NCBI RefSeq assembly: GCF_002343915.1
Contig: NZ_NETK01000001.1
Location: 10,068,001 to 10,132,000, forward strand
Length of the DNA: 64,000 bases
Direction of reading: 5' to 3'
Source of the DNA: Nannocystis exedens
GTDB lineage: Bacteria; Myxococcota_A; Polyangia; Nannocystales; Nannocystaceae
This document shows positions 28,527-37,776 of this stretch, piece after piece; positions within the stretch are counted from its first letter, which is position 1, and every line of letters begins with the position of its first letter. Below the pieces are notes generated by a model. The model was not told where the DNA came from and made no database searches. It was given only the letters and a program-made list of their open reading frames with translations. Both the position numbers and the translations under genes were made by a program.

Positions 28527-30416
28527 CTACGACCCGAGCTCGACGCCGGCGGGGTACCAGTAGCTCGTACAGAAGCCGGTGCCGTACACCGAGACGCCGA
28601 CCGGCACGTCCGCGGCGACTTCGTGCTGGCCGGCGGGGTTCGCGGTGAGCTCGACGCGGGCGACGCCGTACTGCGTGGCGCCGATCGGCTCGAAGTCGGC
28701 GACGACGAGGCCGTCGAGCGTGACCTCGGCGCCCAGCGGGGCGACGATGCCGACGAAGGTGCCTTCGAAGCCGCTCGGGGTGTGGAACAGGTAGCTGTCG
28801 CGGAATCGTTCGGGGGGGACGGCGAGGAGCAGCGACGGGTCGCCGAGGCCACCGCCGGCCTTCTGGCTGCGCATGTACTGGGCGACGACGACCTTGGCGC
28901 TGGCGGTGATCATGAAGTCCTGGTCGGTGGCGGCGATCTCGGCGTAGTCGCCGGCCTCGGCGATCGTGGTCGGCGCGCCGGGCTGCGGCGGGTCGTAGCC
29001 GAGCTGGGTGTTCGCCTCGGTGGCGATGATGCGGACCATCTGGTGCCGCGGGAGACCGGCCAGGGTGCTCCTCGGCGCGGTGACGACGTACTGCTCGGCC
29101 AGCGCGTCGACCGGGAGCATCGACTCCTCGAGGTGATCGCAGGCCTTGAGGCTGTGGGGCACCTGGGTGCAGACGTGGCCGCCGATCACCTGGATCGGCT
29201 TGTCGGCGGTGATCCGGGTGCCGGTGACGTCGGCGGTGCTCGGGTTCTGGCCGGTGCGCTGCGAGAAGACTTCGAGCACGTCGCCGCGATCGAGCACGAC
29301 CTGACCGGTGCCGTCGGCCTGGACGCCCGCGCCGGGCAGGACGGCGTCGCCGGTGGCCGAGGGAAAGAGGGTCACGGTGGTGCCGTCCTCGCTCGCGGTG
29401 ACGGCGTAGAAGCCGGGCTTTTCGTCGCCCGCCTCGTAGAACACGCTGTTGTAGGCGGCGACGACGTAGTCGGTGGACCACGCGTGGGCCGGAAACAGCA
29501 GCGAGGCGTCGTTCGAGGCCGCCATGTCGAGGGGCTCGACGCCGAATTCGATCGGGCTGAACTGGGTCACGGTCACGGGCGCGTCGGAGCGCAGGCGGTA
29601 GGCGCCGTCGACGTCCATGAGCGAGGCGGGCACGTCCGAGCCGGCCTTGAGTTCGATGTCCCACGGCAGCTCGAACACGCCGAGGCTGTGCGGCGCGACG
29701 GTGTCCATCAGCACGAGCGCGGGGCCCTTGTCGATCTCGAGGTGAGCCGGCGAGTCGCCCGCGTTGGCGACGACGACCGCGAAGGCGAACTTGTCCTTGA
29801 CGCTGTTGGCGGTGACGGTGGGGTAAAAGTCGCAGCCGAGCGAGCTGGCCCCGAGGACGTCGGGGGCACAGGCGCCGACGCATCTGCGGCTGTCCGCGTC
29901 GCACGCCAAACCCTGCACGCCGTCGCACTCGACCTCGTGTTCGGCGGTCCCGTCGTCGTTGCAGAGCTTCAAGATTTCGCCGTCGCAGGTGGCGGCTCCG
30001 GGTTCGCAGACGGCGCAGCCGGTGCCGGCGATGCAGGCGCCCGGACAGCGGGTCTCGTCGCTGAAGCCGCCCATGCCGTCGCACACCTGGGCGACGTCGC
30101 CGTCACAGACGACCTCGCCCCGGTCGCACGGCTCGCCGGTGGTGCCGGTGGCGCCAGTGGTGCTGGTGGCGGGGGCGCCCGTGGTCGTGGTGCCGGTGCC
30201 GGTCTCGGTGCCGACGGGCCCGCCGGTCGTCGGGATCTCGGGGCTGGTCGTCACCGGGCCCGGATCGGGGTCGGTCGAGGTGTTCGTCGCGGTCGTCGTC
30301 GAGTCGTCGCTGCTGCCGTCGTTCGCGCTGGCGATGGCGCTCGACTCGTCGCCGCAGGCGGCGAGACAGCAGGTGTAGAGCAGAGAGGTGCGACAGAGAC
30401 GATGAGGCAGGGACAT
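28527..30416 (-). CDS. IgGFc-binding-domain lipoprotein
   Basis: Large lipoprotein of 629 aa. Lipobox CLAAC (Cys21), then a Thr/Gly/Pro linker to about residue 95, a Cys-rich segment (about 95-185, VCDGDVAQVCDG, ATCDGEILKLC), and from about 195 the IgGFc-binding N-terminal domain: SPIEFGVEPLDMAASNDASLLFP, VIGGHVCTQVP, ESMLPVDALAEQYVV, and VAQYMRSQ. The domain is frequent in myxobacterial cell-surface proteins, with unknown ligand. Start ATG 30416 is followed directly by the signal peptide. Monocistronic by spacing. Confidence 0.88.
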   Translation of the reverse strand: MSLPHRLCRTSLLYTCCLAACGDESSAIASANDGSSDDSTTTATNTSTDPDPGPVTTSPEIPTTGGPVGTETGTGTTTTGAPATSTTGATGTTGEPCDRGEVVCDGDVAQVCDGMGGFSDETRCPGACIAGTGCAVCEPGAATCDGEILKLCNDDGTAEHEVECDGVQGLACDADSRRCVGACAPDVLGASSLGCDFYPTVTANSVKDKFAFAVVVANAGDSPAHLEIDKGPALVLMDTVAPHSLGVFELPWDIELKAGSDVPASLMDVDGAYRLRSDAPVTVTQFSPIEFGVEPLDMAASNDASLLFPAHAWSTDYVVAAYNSVFYEAGDEKPGFYAVTASEDGTTVTLFPSATGDAVLPGAGVQADGTGQVVLDRGDVLEVFSQRTGQNPSTADVTGTRITADKPIQVIGGHVCTQVPHSLKACDHLEESMLPVDALAEQYVVTAPRSTLAGLPRHQMVRIIATEANTQLGYDPPQPGAPTTIAEAGDYAEIAATDQDFMITASAKVVVAQYMRSQKAGGGLGDPSLLLAVPPERFRDSYLFHTPSGFEGTFVGIVAPLGAEVTLDGLVVADFEPIGATQYGVARVELTANPAGQHEVAADVPVGVSVYGTGFCTSYWYPAGVELGS

Positions 30417-30651
30417 GCGACTCTCCGGGCAGCGTCGTGGACGCGCGGGTAGAGCCGCGGCTCGCTCGATCGATCACGGGAATTCGCGAGGCCGCGAATT
30501 TCATGGCAGCGCGCGCTCGCGGACGGATCGGCGCGAGCGGGTTCGCGAGCGCGTGGGCGATCGGCTCGTGGGGGGCGGACCGCCGGTGCGACAACGTCGG
30601 TCGCGCACGCAGATGCGCGGCTCGCGGGCGCATCCGTGCACGCGCGAGGGC

Positions 30652-32595
30652 TCAGGCGCAGGTGCCCTTGGGCGTGCCGCACTCGCCGGCGTCGGCACAG
30701 GTGCCGCTGACGCACTCGCCGTCGAAGCGGCACGGCTCGCCGGTCTGCAGCGAGGCCTCGCAGTAGGAGTCGCCGCATTCGCTGGGGAACTCGGCCTCGC
30801 GCTGGTTGTGCGGCGGCAGGACGACGACGCCGCCGGCGTCGAGGTCGTCGACCGGATCGGCGGGGCCGCTGCGCTCGGCCTCGGCGCGCTCCCACATGCG
30901 CACGAAGGCGTCGGCGGAGTCGCGCAGCGGGGTGGTGTCGGTGCCGAGCCGGTCGAGGTCGGCGAGGAGGTCGGGGAGCAGGCCGATGTGGCCGAGGCCG
31001 GCCTCGTCGAAGCCGGTGCCGAGCGGGGCGGGGCCGCCGGCGAGCTCGTCGCGGGCCTGGCAGCGGGCCTCGGTCGGGAACGAGGCGGAGCAGGCGTCGA
31101 CGCCGAAGCGCGGGCGGACCTGCTGGATGAAGCCGTTGAGGTCGGAGCCGAGGGCGACGGCGACCTTGAGGCCGAGCCGGGCGAAATCATAAGACTGCGC
31201 GAACGAGCGGCTCGAGCCGTGGCAGGTGTTGGCGACCTCGGACGGCTCGTAGGTGTTGACCTCCTCGTGGCCGGTGCGGAGCCCGAAGACCCCGCCGACC
31301 TGGCGCAGGTGCTCGATGATCCACGCGGGGGTGGTCTTCTCCTCGCGCGCCTTCTCGGCCGGCAGCATCTCGCGGAAGTGGCCGTGCGAGATGTAATAGG
31401 GGTAGTAGTCGCGGGCGACCGCGAGCTCGTGGAGGTCGCGGACGCCCTGCTCCGAGAGGTGTGCGGCGTCGACGAGCATGCCGCGGTCCATCATGACGCT
31501 GACGAGCTCCTCGCCCTCGGCGGTGAGGCCGCGGGTGTTGCGGCAATCGGCGTCGACGTCGAAGCCGAGGGTGACGTTGCCCTGGGTGATCCCGCAGTCC
31601 ATGTCGATGTGACAGTTCTCGGCGTACTGGGCGATGTGAAAGATGTTGTTGTGCGGGGCGGCGCCGCCGAAGCGGTTGTCGAGCTGGTGGACGGGCTGGA
31701 GGGTGCGCACGCCGAGGTCGTAGAGCTCGTCGAGCTGCGGCTTCCAGTCGCCCTGGTTCATCAGGTGCGAGGCCTCGACGCTGAGCACGAGCGCGAGCCG
31801 GTCCTCGCCGACGATCCGCCGGGCGTCGGCGGCGGTCAGGGCGATCTCGGCCCAGTCGTGGGTCTTGACGAACTCGTGGGCCAGCTCGAGCTGGATCTTC
31901 ACGTCCTCCATCTCGTCGCATTGCGGGCGCTCGAGGTTCTCCTCGGCGATCGCGCGGCACAGCCAGTCGTTCGAGACGGCGGAGATGACCTCGAGCCGCA
32001 GGCCGGCCATGTAGGCGGCGTGCAAATGCTCCTCCCAGACCTGCTGGTGCGCGATGGCGTCCCAGCGCGGCCAGCCCTCGAACCCGGGCCAGCCGTTGGC
32101 GCGGGCCTTGTGCTCGCCGGTGTCGCCGGTGGAGCCGGGGATCTGGCTGACGAACTCGCTGACGACCTCGCCGCCGCCCGGCGCGGCGATGACGGAGACG
32201 AGCGGGACGAGCTTGGCCAGGTCCTCGAGGGTCATGCCCTCGCACTGGCCGAGCAGCGGGGCGAGGTCGGCCTTGAGCCGGCCGTGATCGCCGGGCTCGC
32301 CGCCGTCGCACGGGGCCAGCGCGTCCTCGCCGGGGCCGGCGTGACCGCCGTGGAACCACCCGCCGCCGAACGCCTCCTCGGCGAACATGTGCAGGTGGAG
32401 GTCGGCGATGCCGTGCAGCGGCGGCAGCTCGGGGCCGCCGGTGGTGGTGGTCGGGACGTCGGTGCCGGTCGGGGTGTCGGTGCCGGTCGCCGTGCCGGTC
32501 GTCGTCGAGGCGCCGTCGGTGGCGGCCGGGGTGTCGCCCGTGCAGGCGATCAGGAGAGCGAGGCTCGTGAAGGTGAAGGCAAGACCCCGGATCAT
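30652..32595 (-). CDS. M19-type dipeptidase (amidohydrolase) lipoprotein
   Basis: Lipoprotein of 647 aa, lipobox LLIAC (Cys18), Thr linker to about residue 55. The metal motif DLHLH is at about 66-70; VDAAHLSEQGVRDL, YYISHGHF and ALGSDLNG match the binuclear-zinc M19 membrane dipeptidase pattern (LSHVS, SHS, GSDFDG). The length exceeds M19 (about 400 aa) through insertions in the N-terminal half and a Cys-rich tail (CGDSYCEA, CADAGECGTP). It would hydrolyse dipeptides or similar amides outside the cell. ATG 32595 has GGAACG just upstream. Confidence 0.8.
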   Translation of the reverse strand: MIRGLAFTFTSLALLIACTGDTPAATDGASTTTGTATGTDTPTGTDVPTTTTGGPELPPLHGIADLHLHMFAEEAFGGGWFHGGHAGPGEDALAPCDGGEPGDHGRLKADLAPLLGQCEGMTLEDLAKLVPLVSVIAAPGGGEVVSEFVSQIPGSTGDTGEHKARANGWPGFEGWPRWDAIAHQQVWEEHLHAAYMAGLRLEVISAVSNDWLCRAIAEENLERPQCDEMEDVKIQLELAHEFVKTHDWAEIALTAADARRIVGEDRLALVLSVEASHLMNQGDWKPQLDELYDLGVRTLQPVHQLDNRFGGAAPHNNIFHIAQYAENCHIDMDCGITQGNVTLGFDVDADCRNTRGLTAEGEELVSVMMDRGMLVDAAHLSEQGVRDLHELAVARDYYPYYISHGHFREMLPAEKAREEKTTPAWIIEHLRQVGGVFGLRTGHEEVNTYEPSEVANTCHGSSRSFAQSYDFARLGLKVAVALGSDLNGFIQQVRPRFGVDACSASFPTEARCQARDELAGGPAPLGTGFDEAGLGHIGLLPDLLADLDRLGTDTTPLRDSADAFVRMWERAEAERSGPADPVDDLDAGGVVVLPPHNQREAEFPSECGDSYCEASLQTGEPCRFDGECVSGTCADAGECGTPKGTCA

Positions 32596-32961
32596 CGTTC
32601 CAGGCACGCTAGCGAGCGCGGCGGTCGGGGTCAAGCCGGCCGGCGAGAGGCGATCGCGGCGAGCCGGTGATGCGACGCGCCCGCGGTGAGGTGGGGGCGG
32701 GCGCGCCCAAGGCGGACCGACCGAGCGACGACCGAGCCGCGCGCGGGCTCGCAGGCCGCTGGCCGGACGATGTCCGGGAGGACAGGCCCGATCGAGCATG
32801 TCTAATGGAACATGATTGTGTGAGCATGTTGTTCAAGACATGCCCGGCGAGCCAGGCGAGCGGTGGCGGTTCGGGAGGCCGCAGCCGAGGTCGATGGCCG
32901 CCCGGGCGCGTCCGGAGAGGCATGCCCGAAGGAGCATGTTCGTTCGGATATGCTCGATGGG
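32596..32961. other. Intergenic region with two repeat arrays
   Basis: About 365 bp, no gene. It contains the six-unit array 32769-32852 and the four-unit array 32907-32962. Between them, 32872-32894 copies 23-27 bp of the 3' coding part of the next gene (33012-33038). Confidence 0.75.
32769..32852. repeat. 14-bp tandem repeat, 6 units
   Basis: Units begin at 32769, 32783, 32797, 32811, 32825 and 32839, with GATG, CAGG, then four times CATG. The period is exactly 14 although unit interiors vary (TCCGGGAGGA, TCTAATGGAA, TTGTTCAAGA). GCATGT..ACATGC arms (32824-32843) pair across units. One of the two longest arrays in the window. Confidence 0.85.
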
Positions 32962-32962
32962 T
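32907..32962. repeat. 14-bp tandem repeat, 4 units, at a gene 3' end
   Basis: Units at 32907 (CGCGTCCGGAGAGG), 32921, 32935 and 32949. It ends at the stop codon of the minus-strand gene that starts at 34671. GAGCAT/ATGCTC arms pair over 24 nt (32932-32955). Confidence 0.8.
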
Positions 32963-34671
32963 CAGATGTGGGCGATGCTGACGAGGTAGCTGAAGGCGGG
33001 GCGGTCGTCCGGGAGGCCGCAGCCGAGGTCGAGGCCGACCTTGGTGTGGGCCGGGGCGCCGAGCAGCCAGCACGGGAACACCTTGGTGCCGAACGGCGAG
33101 TCGGGGACGAGGTAGCGGCGCAGCTCGTCGTAGGTGACGGGCTCGGGCCGGGTGACGCCGGCGGGGCTGCGCGTGCCGAGGGCGCTCGAGACCGGGCCGA
33201 GGCCGCCGAGCGCCGCGAGGACCGGCTGGAGGCGCGCGAGCAGCTCGTCGAGGCTGGGCAGACCCTCGACGTGGAGGTCGGCGCGGTTGAGGTGGCCGTT
33301 CCAGGCGGTGAAGCGGAGCTGGCCGAGCGGGCCGAGGTCGCGGACGAGGCGCTCGTGGCCGGCGTCGAAGCGCAGATCGGGCCGCTCGCGGTGGAACTCG
33401 GCGAAGGCGCGCCGGCGGAAGCCGCGGGCCTCGGCGGCGAACAGGCCGTCCTGCGCAGGGACGACGAGCTGCGGGCCGGACGGGGTGAAGCCGGACGGCT
33501 GGGGGGCCGCGGTGCCGGCGACGCGCTGGGCCTCGGCGCGGTGGAAGGCGGCGAGGTCGAAGGCCGGAGCCCCGCCGGCCGGGCGCGCGGCGGTCGACGC
33601 GTTGGCGGCACCGGTCGCGGCGGGCTCGTCGTCCCAGCCCTCGTGGATGCCGTCGAGCGGGTCGAGGAACAGCGACAGGCGCTCCGTCGGCGGGACGTGG
33701 CGGAGGCTCGGCTGGGGATGGAGGGTGACCCGGGGGCCGGCGCCGAACAGGGCCTTGAGCTTGCCCATGAAGCCCTGCGGGGCCGCGGGGCGCGGGGGCT
33801 TGCCCTCGGGCACGCTGCCGAAGCGGCGGCGCAGGAGGTCCTCGAGCTCCTCGCGCGACTTCGGCGGGGCGATGCCGAAGTCGGTGGTGACGCGGCCGTC
33901 GCCGGCGATCTTGATCTCGATCGAGGTGAGCCGGTTGCCGCTCTCGTAGCGCGAGAGCTGCTCGAGCAGGCGGCGCGCCTCGGCGGTGAGCGGCGGGAGC
34001 GGCATGGACCGCAGCTCGCCGTCGACGTCGTGGAGGACCAGGCCGGCCTTGACGACCTCGCCGGGGCTCGGGAAGTGGGCCAGGAACACGACGGTGTCGA
34101 TCCTGGCGCTGAGCGGGATGATCTGCAGCAGCTCGGCGGCGATCTGCTGGGTCAGCGGGAGGAGCACGGCCTCGTGCTCGCCGGGATGGGTCCGGCCCGG
34201 GCGCGTGGGCCGGGCAGGCGCGGCGGGCTGGGGCGGGGCGAACAGGGGCGGGTGCTGGCTCTGCAGGAGCTGCTGGAACTTGTCGGGCGAGACGCGCACC
34301 GGCGCCTCCTCGTGCTCGCGCTCGGGGCCGGCGATCGGGCCGGGGACGGTGCCCTTGAGCCAGGCGACGTGCCGGGCGAGGTCGCATTCGAGCCAGGCGC
34401 ACGGCAAGGTCGGGCCGTCGTAGTAGTCGACGACGGCGATGTCCCGCCACACGCGTTCGCCGGTCGAGGTGTCGCGCAGGACGAGGCCCATGCCCTCGAG
34501 CTCGGCGGCGAGGTCGCGCGCGCCCATGTCCATGAAGGCGACCGCGAGCAAGTGCTCGTCGCGCCACGAGGGCGACCAGCGGGCTGTGATGGCGGCGACG
34601 CCGTCTGGGGCGACGGCGGTGAGGCGATCGATGCGGATCAGGAGGGTGGTGAACTGAATGCGGACGGCCAT
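32962..34671 (-). CDS. Conserved hypothetical protein, 569 aa
   Basis: Soluble protein without signal or membrane segments. The first 120 residues (VRIQFTTLLIRIDRL, WRDEHLLAVAFMDMGARDLA) and about 175-300 (LTSIEIKIAGDGRVTTDFGI) read as two alpha/beta domains, followed by a Pro/Ala linker and a C-terminal domain ending WLLGAPAHTKVGLDLGCGLPDD. The clear codon bias and length support a gene. I recognise no family; the style resembles immunity-like proteins of polymorphic toxin systems, but no toxin lies near, so this is only a thought. Confidence 0.7.
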   Translation of the reverse strand: MAVRIQFTTLLIRIDRLTAVAPDGVAAITARWSPSWRDEHLLAVAFMDMGARDLAAELEGMGLVLRDTSTGERVWRDIAVVDYYDGPTLPCAWLECDLARHVAWLKGTVPGPIAGPEREHEEAPVRVSPDKFQQLLQSQHPPLFAPPQPAAPARPTRPGRTHPGEHEAVLLPLTQQIAAELLQIIPLSARIDTVVFLAHFPSPGEVVKAGLVLHDVDGELRSMPLPPLTAEARRLLEQLSRYESGNRLTSIEIKIAGDGRVTTDFGIAPPKSREELEDLLRRRFGSVPEGKPPRPAAPQGFMGKLKALFGAGPRVTLHPQPSLRHVPPTERLSLFLDPLDGIHEGWDDEPAATGAANASTAARPAGGAPAFDLAAFHRAEAQRVAGTAAPQPSGFTPSGPQLVVPAQDGLFAAEARGFRRRAFAEFHRERPDLRFDAGHERLVRDLGPLGQLRFTAWNGHLNRADLHVEGLPSLDELLARLQPVLAALGGLGPVSSALGTRSPAGVTRPEPVTYDELRRYLVPDSPFGTKVFPCWLLGAPAHTKVGLDLGCGLPDDRPAFSYLVSIAHI

Positions 34672-34798
34672 GGCGGGGGGGGGCGCCGAGGATATCGCCA
34701 GAGACGGGGCCCTCAGCGCGGTCCGCCGATGGCGAGGGCTCTGCCAGGAGCCGGCCGAGGACGTCCTGGCGCGTCACCTGGGCAGCCGCAGGGCGTGA

Positions 34799-34840
34799 CA
34801 TGACCCCAAGGACATGGTTCAAGGGACAGCTATGACGGGC
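34799..34840. repeat. 14-bp tandem repeat, 3 units
   Basis: Units CATGACCCCAAGGA (34799), CATGGTTCAAGGGA (34813) and CAGCTATGACGGGC (34827), spaced 14 bp, about 130 bp upstream of the 569-aa gene. Confidence 0.7.
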
Positions 34841-34934
34841 GCAGGCGCGACGGGACGGCGCTGCACGGCGTTCGTGCGCGGCGCGGCGGGACGCGCCTCC
34901 CGTGACGAGCCGGGTCGGGCCACCTCCGGCTCAC

Positions 34935-34981
34935 AAAAAAACGCCGGCGTCTGCGGCGTGGGGCCGCCGTAGACGCCGACG
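34935..34981 (-). terminator. Rho-independent terminator after sodC
   Basis: On the minus strand a GC-rich stem of about 17 bp (34942-34958 paired with 34964-34981, two mismatches or G-U pairs, loop about 5 nt) is followed at once by seven T (34941-34935). It lies about 120 bp past the stop of sodC and in its direction. Confidence 0.8.
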
Positions 34982-35022
34982 CGAGGGGGCCACGTCGCCG
35001 GGAACACCCGCTCGGCTGCGGA

Positions 35023-35050
35023 GCGGGTCTTCAGGACATGTCCGAAGAGA
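35023..35050. repeat. 14-bp tandem repeat, 2 units
   Basis: GCGGGTCTTCAGGA then CATGTCCGAAGAGA. The junction is the perfect palindrome GGACATGTCC (35034-35043). It sits between sodC and its terminator. Confidence 0.7.
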
Positions 35051-35104
35051 TAGGCGCGAGAGCGCGGGCCGGCGCCGGTGATCCACCGACGGCCGCGCGC
35101 GGGC

Positions 35105-35680
35105 TCACGCGCCCGGAGCGTCGGGGTTCAAGATCGGCGTGGTGTCGCCGGAGGTCGACTGGATGACGCCGCAGGCCAGGCGCGCGCCGGCGTTGCCGGT
35201 CGGCTGGCCAAAGTCGTCGGGCTTCTCGTGGACGATGATCGCGCGGCCGAGCACGCTGTACTCGCCGCCGGCGATCGAGAAGCGTGCCGGGTCCATGGTG
35301 AGGTCCAGCTTGGCGATGCCGTCGGCGCCGGCCTCGAGGTTGCCGAAGTCGCCCGGGTGATGAGTGGAGGACCCGGGCGCGCCGTGGTCGACCATGTCGG
35401 GGTTGAAGTGACCGCCGGCCGACTCGCCGTCAGGCGAGGTGCAGTCGCCCCACTGATGCACGTGGATGCCGTGCTTGCCGGCCGTGAGGCCGGTGATGTC
35501 GCCCTCGACCTTGATCCTGCCGTCGGCGAGCTGGGTGAAGTTCACGGTGCCGTTGACGCCGCTGTTCATCAGCGCGGTGAGCGTGGCGGTGGCGTCAGGC
35601 GAGGGTTCTTCGTCCGGCGTGCAGCCGGGCGCCCCCAGCAAGAGCGGGAGCGAGGCGAGGGTGAGAGCGAACCGCGTCAT
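35105..35680 (-). CDS. sodC: Cu/Zn superoxide dismutase, lipoprotein
   Basis: Periplasmic/surface superoxide dismutase of 191 aa. GIHVHQWGDC gives two copper His and the disulfide Cys; GGHFNP, HHPGDFGNL and VHEKPDDFGQPTGNAGARLACGV give the bridging and zinc ligands, last Cu His and the second Cys. Lipobox GAPGC (Cys20) means it is lipid-anchored. It converts superoxide to peroxide and oxygen and protects the envelope. Its own terminator lies downstream, so it is a single-gene unit. Confidence 0.95.
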   Translation of the reverse strand: MTRFALTLASLPLLLGAPGCTPDEEPSPDATATLTALMNSGVNGTVNFTQLADGRIKVEGDITGLTAGKHGIHVHQWGDCTSPDGESAGGHFNPDMVDHGAPGSSTHHPGDFGNLEAGADGIAKLDLTMDPARFSIAGGEYSVLGRAIIVHEKPDDFGQPTGNAGARLACGVIQSTSGDTTPILNPDAPGA

Positions 35681-35794
35681 GGCGGGAGCCTGATCGAGGT
35701 CCGAGCCCGGTGCAAACGCGCACATTGCACGCCTGAGGCCGGAGGTCGCAGGGCTCGTGAATCGCGGGTCGTCGGAGGGCCGCGCAGGGGCGGA

Positions 35795-36289
35795 TCAGGG
35801 CTTGCAGGCGCCGGTCCGGCGGTACTCCCAGGTCTTGCCGAGCCGCTGCGCTCCGTCGCCGTCGGGGTTCGAGATGGTGGCGGTGAGGCGATCGCCGGCG
35901 AGGCGGTAGACGATCCGGCGCGGGAAGTCGTGGGTGGGGTTTTCCCAGATCCACACGCGCTCGCCAGGGGCGGCGACGACCGCTGGATCGCGGACCTCGG
36001 TGAATTCGGTGGGCGACTGGCTCGAGGGCGCGGCGCGGTAACGGGTCAGGCCGTCGCGGAGCGAAATGAGGGTCATGTCCTCGAGCTCGACGATCTTGCC
36101 GCGGGGATCGGCGGTGGCGCTGCGACCCTGAAGGCCGCCCGGCATCGGCCACCAGTGCTCGGTGATGGAGTCGCCGTCCTCGTGCAGCCAGGTGCCGCAC
36201 AGCGGCGCCAGCGCCTCGTCCACCGCGGCGTGGCCGCAGCCGAGTTCGGCCGCAAGGACGAGGGAGAGGAGCGGCCGAACGAGGGGCAT
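35795..36289 (-). CDS. DUF6265-family lipoprotein
   Basis: Small exported protein of 164 aa. LAAELGC gives a probable lipobox (Cys18). The body (LCGTWLHEDGDSITEHWWPMPGG, MTLISLRDG, WIWENPTHDFPRRIVYR) has the GTW and HDFP features of DUF6265, a lipocalin-like beta-barrel of unknown ligand. I chose ATG 36289; an in-frame ATG at 36310 would add seven residues. Upstream lies the divergent propeller lipoprotein gene. Confidence 0.8.
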   Translation of the reverse strand: MPLVRPLLSLVLAAELGCGHAAVDEALAPLCGTWLHEDGDSITEHWWPMPGGLQGRSATADPRGKIVELEDMTLISLRDGLTRYRAAPSSQSPTEFTEVRDPAVVAAPGERVWIWENPTHDFPRRIVYRLAGDRLTATISNPDGDGAQRLGKTWEYRRTGACKP

Positions 36290-36405
36290 GGCGGGACGAT
36301 AGCCGGACATGCGGCGTTCCGTCACGGGCCGTCCGCGTTCCACCTCGAGACCGCTCACGGGGCGGCGCTGCCGGCGACGGGCGGCGCCGTGCGACCATTC
36401 GGATC

Positions 36406-37776
36406 GTGGCGCGCGCCCTCGCTCGGATGACTCTCGGGACATGTCTCCCGGCGCTGGTCGCGTGCAACGTGACGTCGCCGCCGGGGTACACGTTCGCGGC
36501 CGAGACGGGGACGACGGCGACGAGCTCCGGCGAGAGCGCGGCGGACCAGGACGGGGTGACCCCGCCGTTCGTGACCGGTTCGACGGACGCCGCCGCGGTA
36601 TGCGGCGACGGGGTGATCGATCCGGGCGAGGGCTGCGACGACGGCAACCTCGAGCCCGACGACGGCTGCGACGCGAGCTGTACGCCGATCGCGGCGGTCG
36701 AATGGACGTACACCCACAACGGCGGGGCCGGCAAGGACGATGTCGCCTGCGGGGTGGCGATCGACGGCGAGGGCCGGGTGTTCGTGGTCGGGGCGGAGGT
36801 GGTGCAGTCGCGCGACGCGTGGATCGTGGCGCTGGCGCCCGACGGCCACGAGCTGTGGCGCAAGACGATCGACTCGGCGGGGCTCGACGACGCGTTCGCC
36901 GACGTGGTGGTCGACGCGGCGGGGCGCGTGTTCGCGGCCGGTCACGAGGAGCTGGCGCCCGGGCTGCGCTCGCCGGTGATCCGGGCGTTCACGGGCGAGG
37001 GCGCGGACCTGTGGAAGTTCAGCGAGCCGGTGGCGGTGGCCGGGGCGAGCGGCATCGACGGGCTGGCAGTGGCCGACGGGGCGCTGTATTCGACGGGGTC
37101 GGAGGCGGGGCCGCAGGTGCGCCTGGCGATCCGTCGCCACGATCCGGACAGCGGCGTGGCGCTGTGGAAGACGACGACCGCGGCGTCGGCGTCGCACGCG
37201 TACGCGGGCGGGATCGCGGAGGCGGGGGCGCAGATGATCGCGGCCGGGGCGGCGGAGCTCGGGGGGGTGCTCCACCCGCTGCTGGTCCGGGTCGAGCACG
37301 ACGGCACGCTGGTGACGACGCAGATCGAGGCGGCGCGCGCGGGGGCGTGGTCGGACGTGGCGCCGATCGGCAGCGAGGGCGAGGTGCTGGCGACGGGGCG
37401 GATCGAGCCGACGCCCGGCGCAGGGTTCGACGTGGCGGTGCGCCGGATCTCGGGCGCCGACGAGCCGCGGTGGTCGCAGACGATCGACCACGTGGCGGGC
37501 TTCGACGCCGGCCGCGGGGTGGCCGTCGGCGCAGGCGAGGCGGTGTTCGCGGCCGGCGCGGTGACGAGCGAGAGCGGCGACCTCGAGATCTTCGGGGCGC
37601 TGCTGTCGGGGCCCGGCGAGCTGCGCTGGACGCACGTGAACGCGAACGCCGGGCTCGGCCTCGAGGACCACGGGGCGGCGGCGGCGTTCGGCCCGGGCTT
37701 CGTGGTGCTGGCCGGCGACGAGCAGGTGCCCGGCGAGGGCGCCAACGTGTGGGTCCGTCGCTTCCGCGCGGAGTGA
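36406..37776 (+). CDS. Propeller lipoprotein with DUF4215-like Cys repeat
   Basis: Lipoprotein of 456 aa. Lipobox ALVAC (Cys20), linker, then one DUF4215-type repeat (CGDGVIDPGEGCDDGN with DDGCDASC) at about 66-95, and six to seven blades of a PQQ/SBBP-like beta-propeller (AWIVALAPDGHELWRKTI type). This layout is typical of myxobacterial surface proteins. The signal-peptide codons TLGTCLPA coincide with two units of the 14-bp repeat family (36426-36453). Starts divergently from the DUF6265 gene. Confidence 0.85.
   Translation: MARALARMTLGTCLPALVACNVTSPPGYTFAAETGTTATSSGESAADQDGVTPPFVTGSTDAAAVCGDGVIDPGEGCDDGNLEPDDGCDASCTPIAAVEWTYTHNGGAGKDDVACGVAIDGEGRVFVVGAEVVQSRDAWIVALAPDGHELWRKTIDSAGLDDAFADVVVDAAGRVFAAGHEELAPGLRSPVIRAFTGEGADLWKFSEPVAVAGASGIDGLAVADGALYSTGSEAGPQVRLAIRRHDPDSGVALWKTTTAASASHAYAGGIAEAGAQMIAAGAAELGGVLHPLLVRVEHDGTLVTTQIEAARAGAWSDVAPIGSEGEVLATGRIEPTPGAGFDVAVRRISGADEPRWSQTIDHVAGFDAGRGVAVGAGEAVFAAGAVTSESGDLEIFGALLSGPGELRWTHVNANAGLGLEDHGAAAAFGPGFVVLAGDEQVPGEGANVWVRRFRAE
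36426..36453. repeat. 14-bp repeat, 2 units, within a signal-peptide coding region
   Basis: GATGACTCTCGGGA then CATGTCTCCCGGCG at 14 bp. It encodes residues 8-16 of the propeller lipoprotein. The match could be chance, but the GGGACATGTCTC junction is close to consensus. Confidence 0.45.

Larger units (their letters stand above)
34672..35104. other. Intergenic region with repeats and a terminator
   Basis: About 430 bp, no supported gene. It holds a three-unit array (34799-34840), a Rho-independent terminator for sodC (34935-34981) and a two-unit array (35023-35050). Confidence 0.7.

Noticed and set aside
34819..35007. 62-codon minus-strand frame over the sodC terminator
   Set aside because: Composition is Pro/Ala/Arg-rich, it spans a strong hairpin with T-run, and there is no ribosome site.
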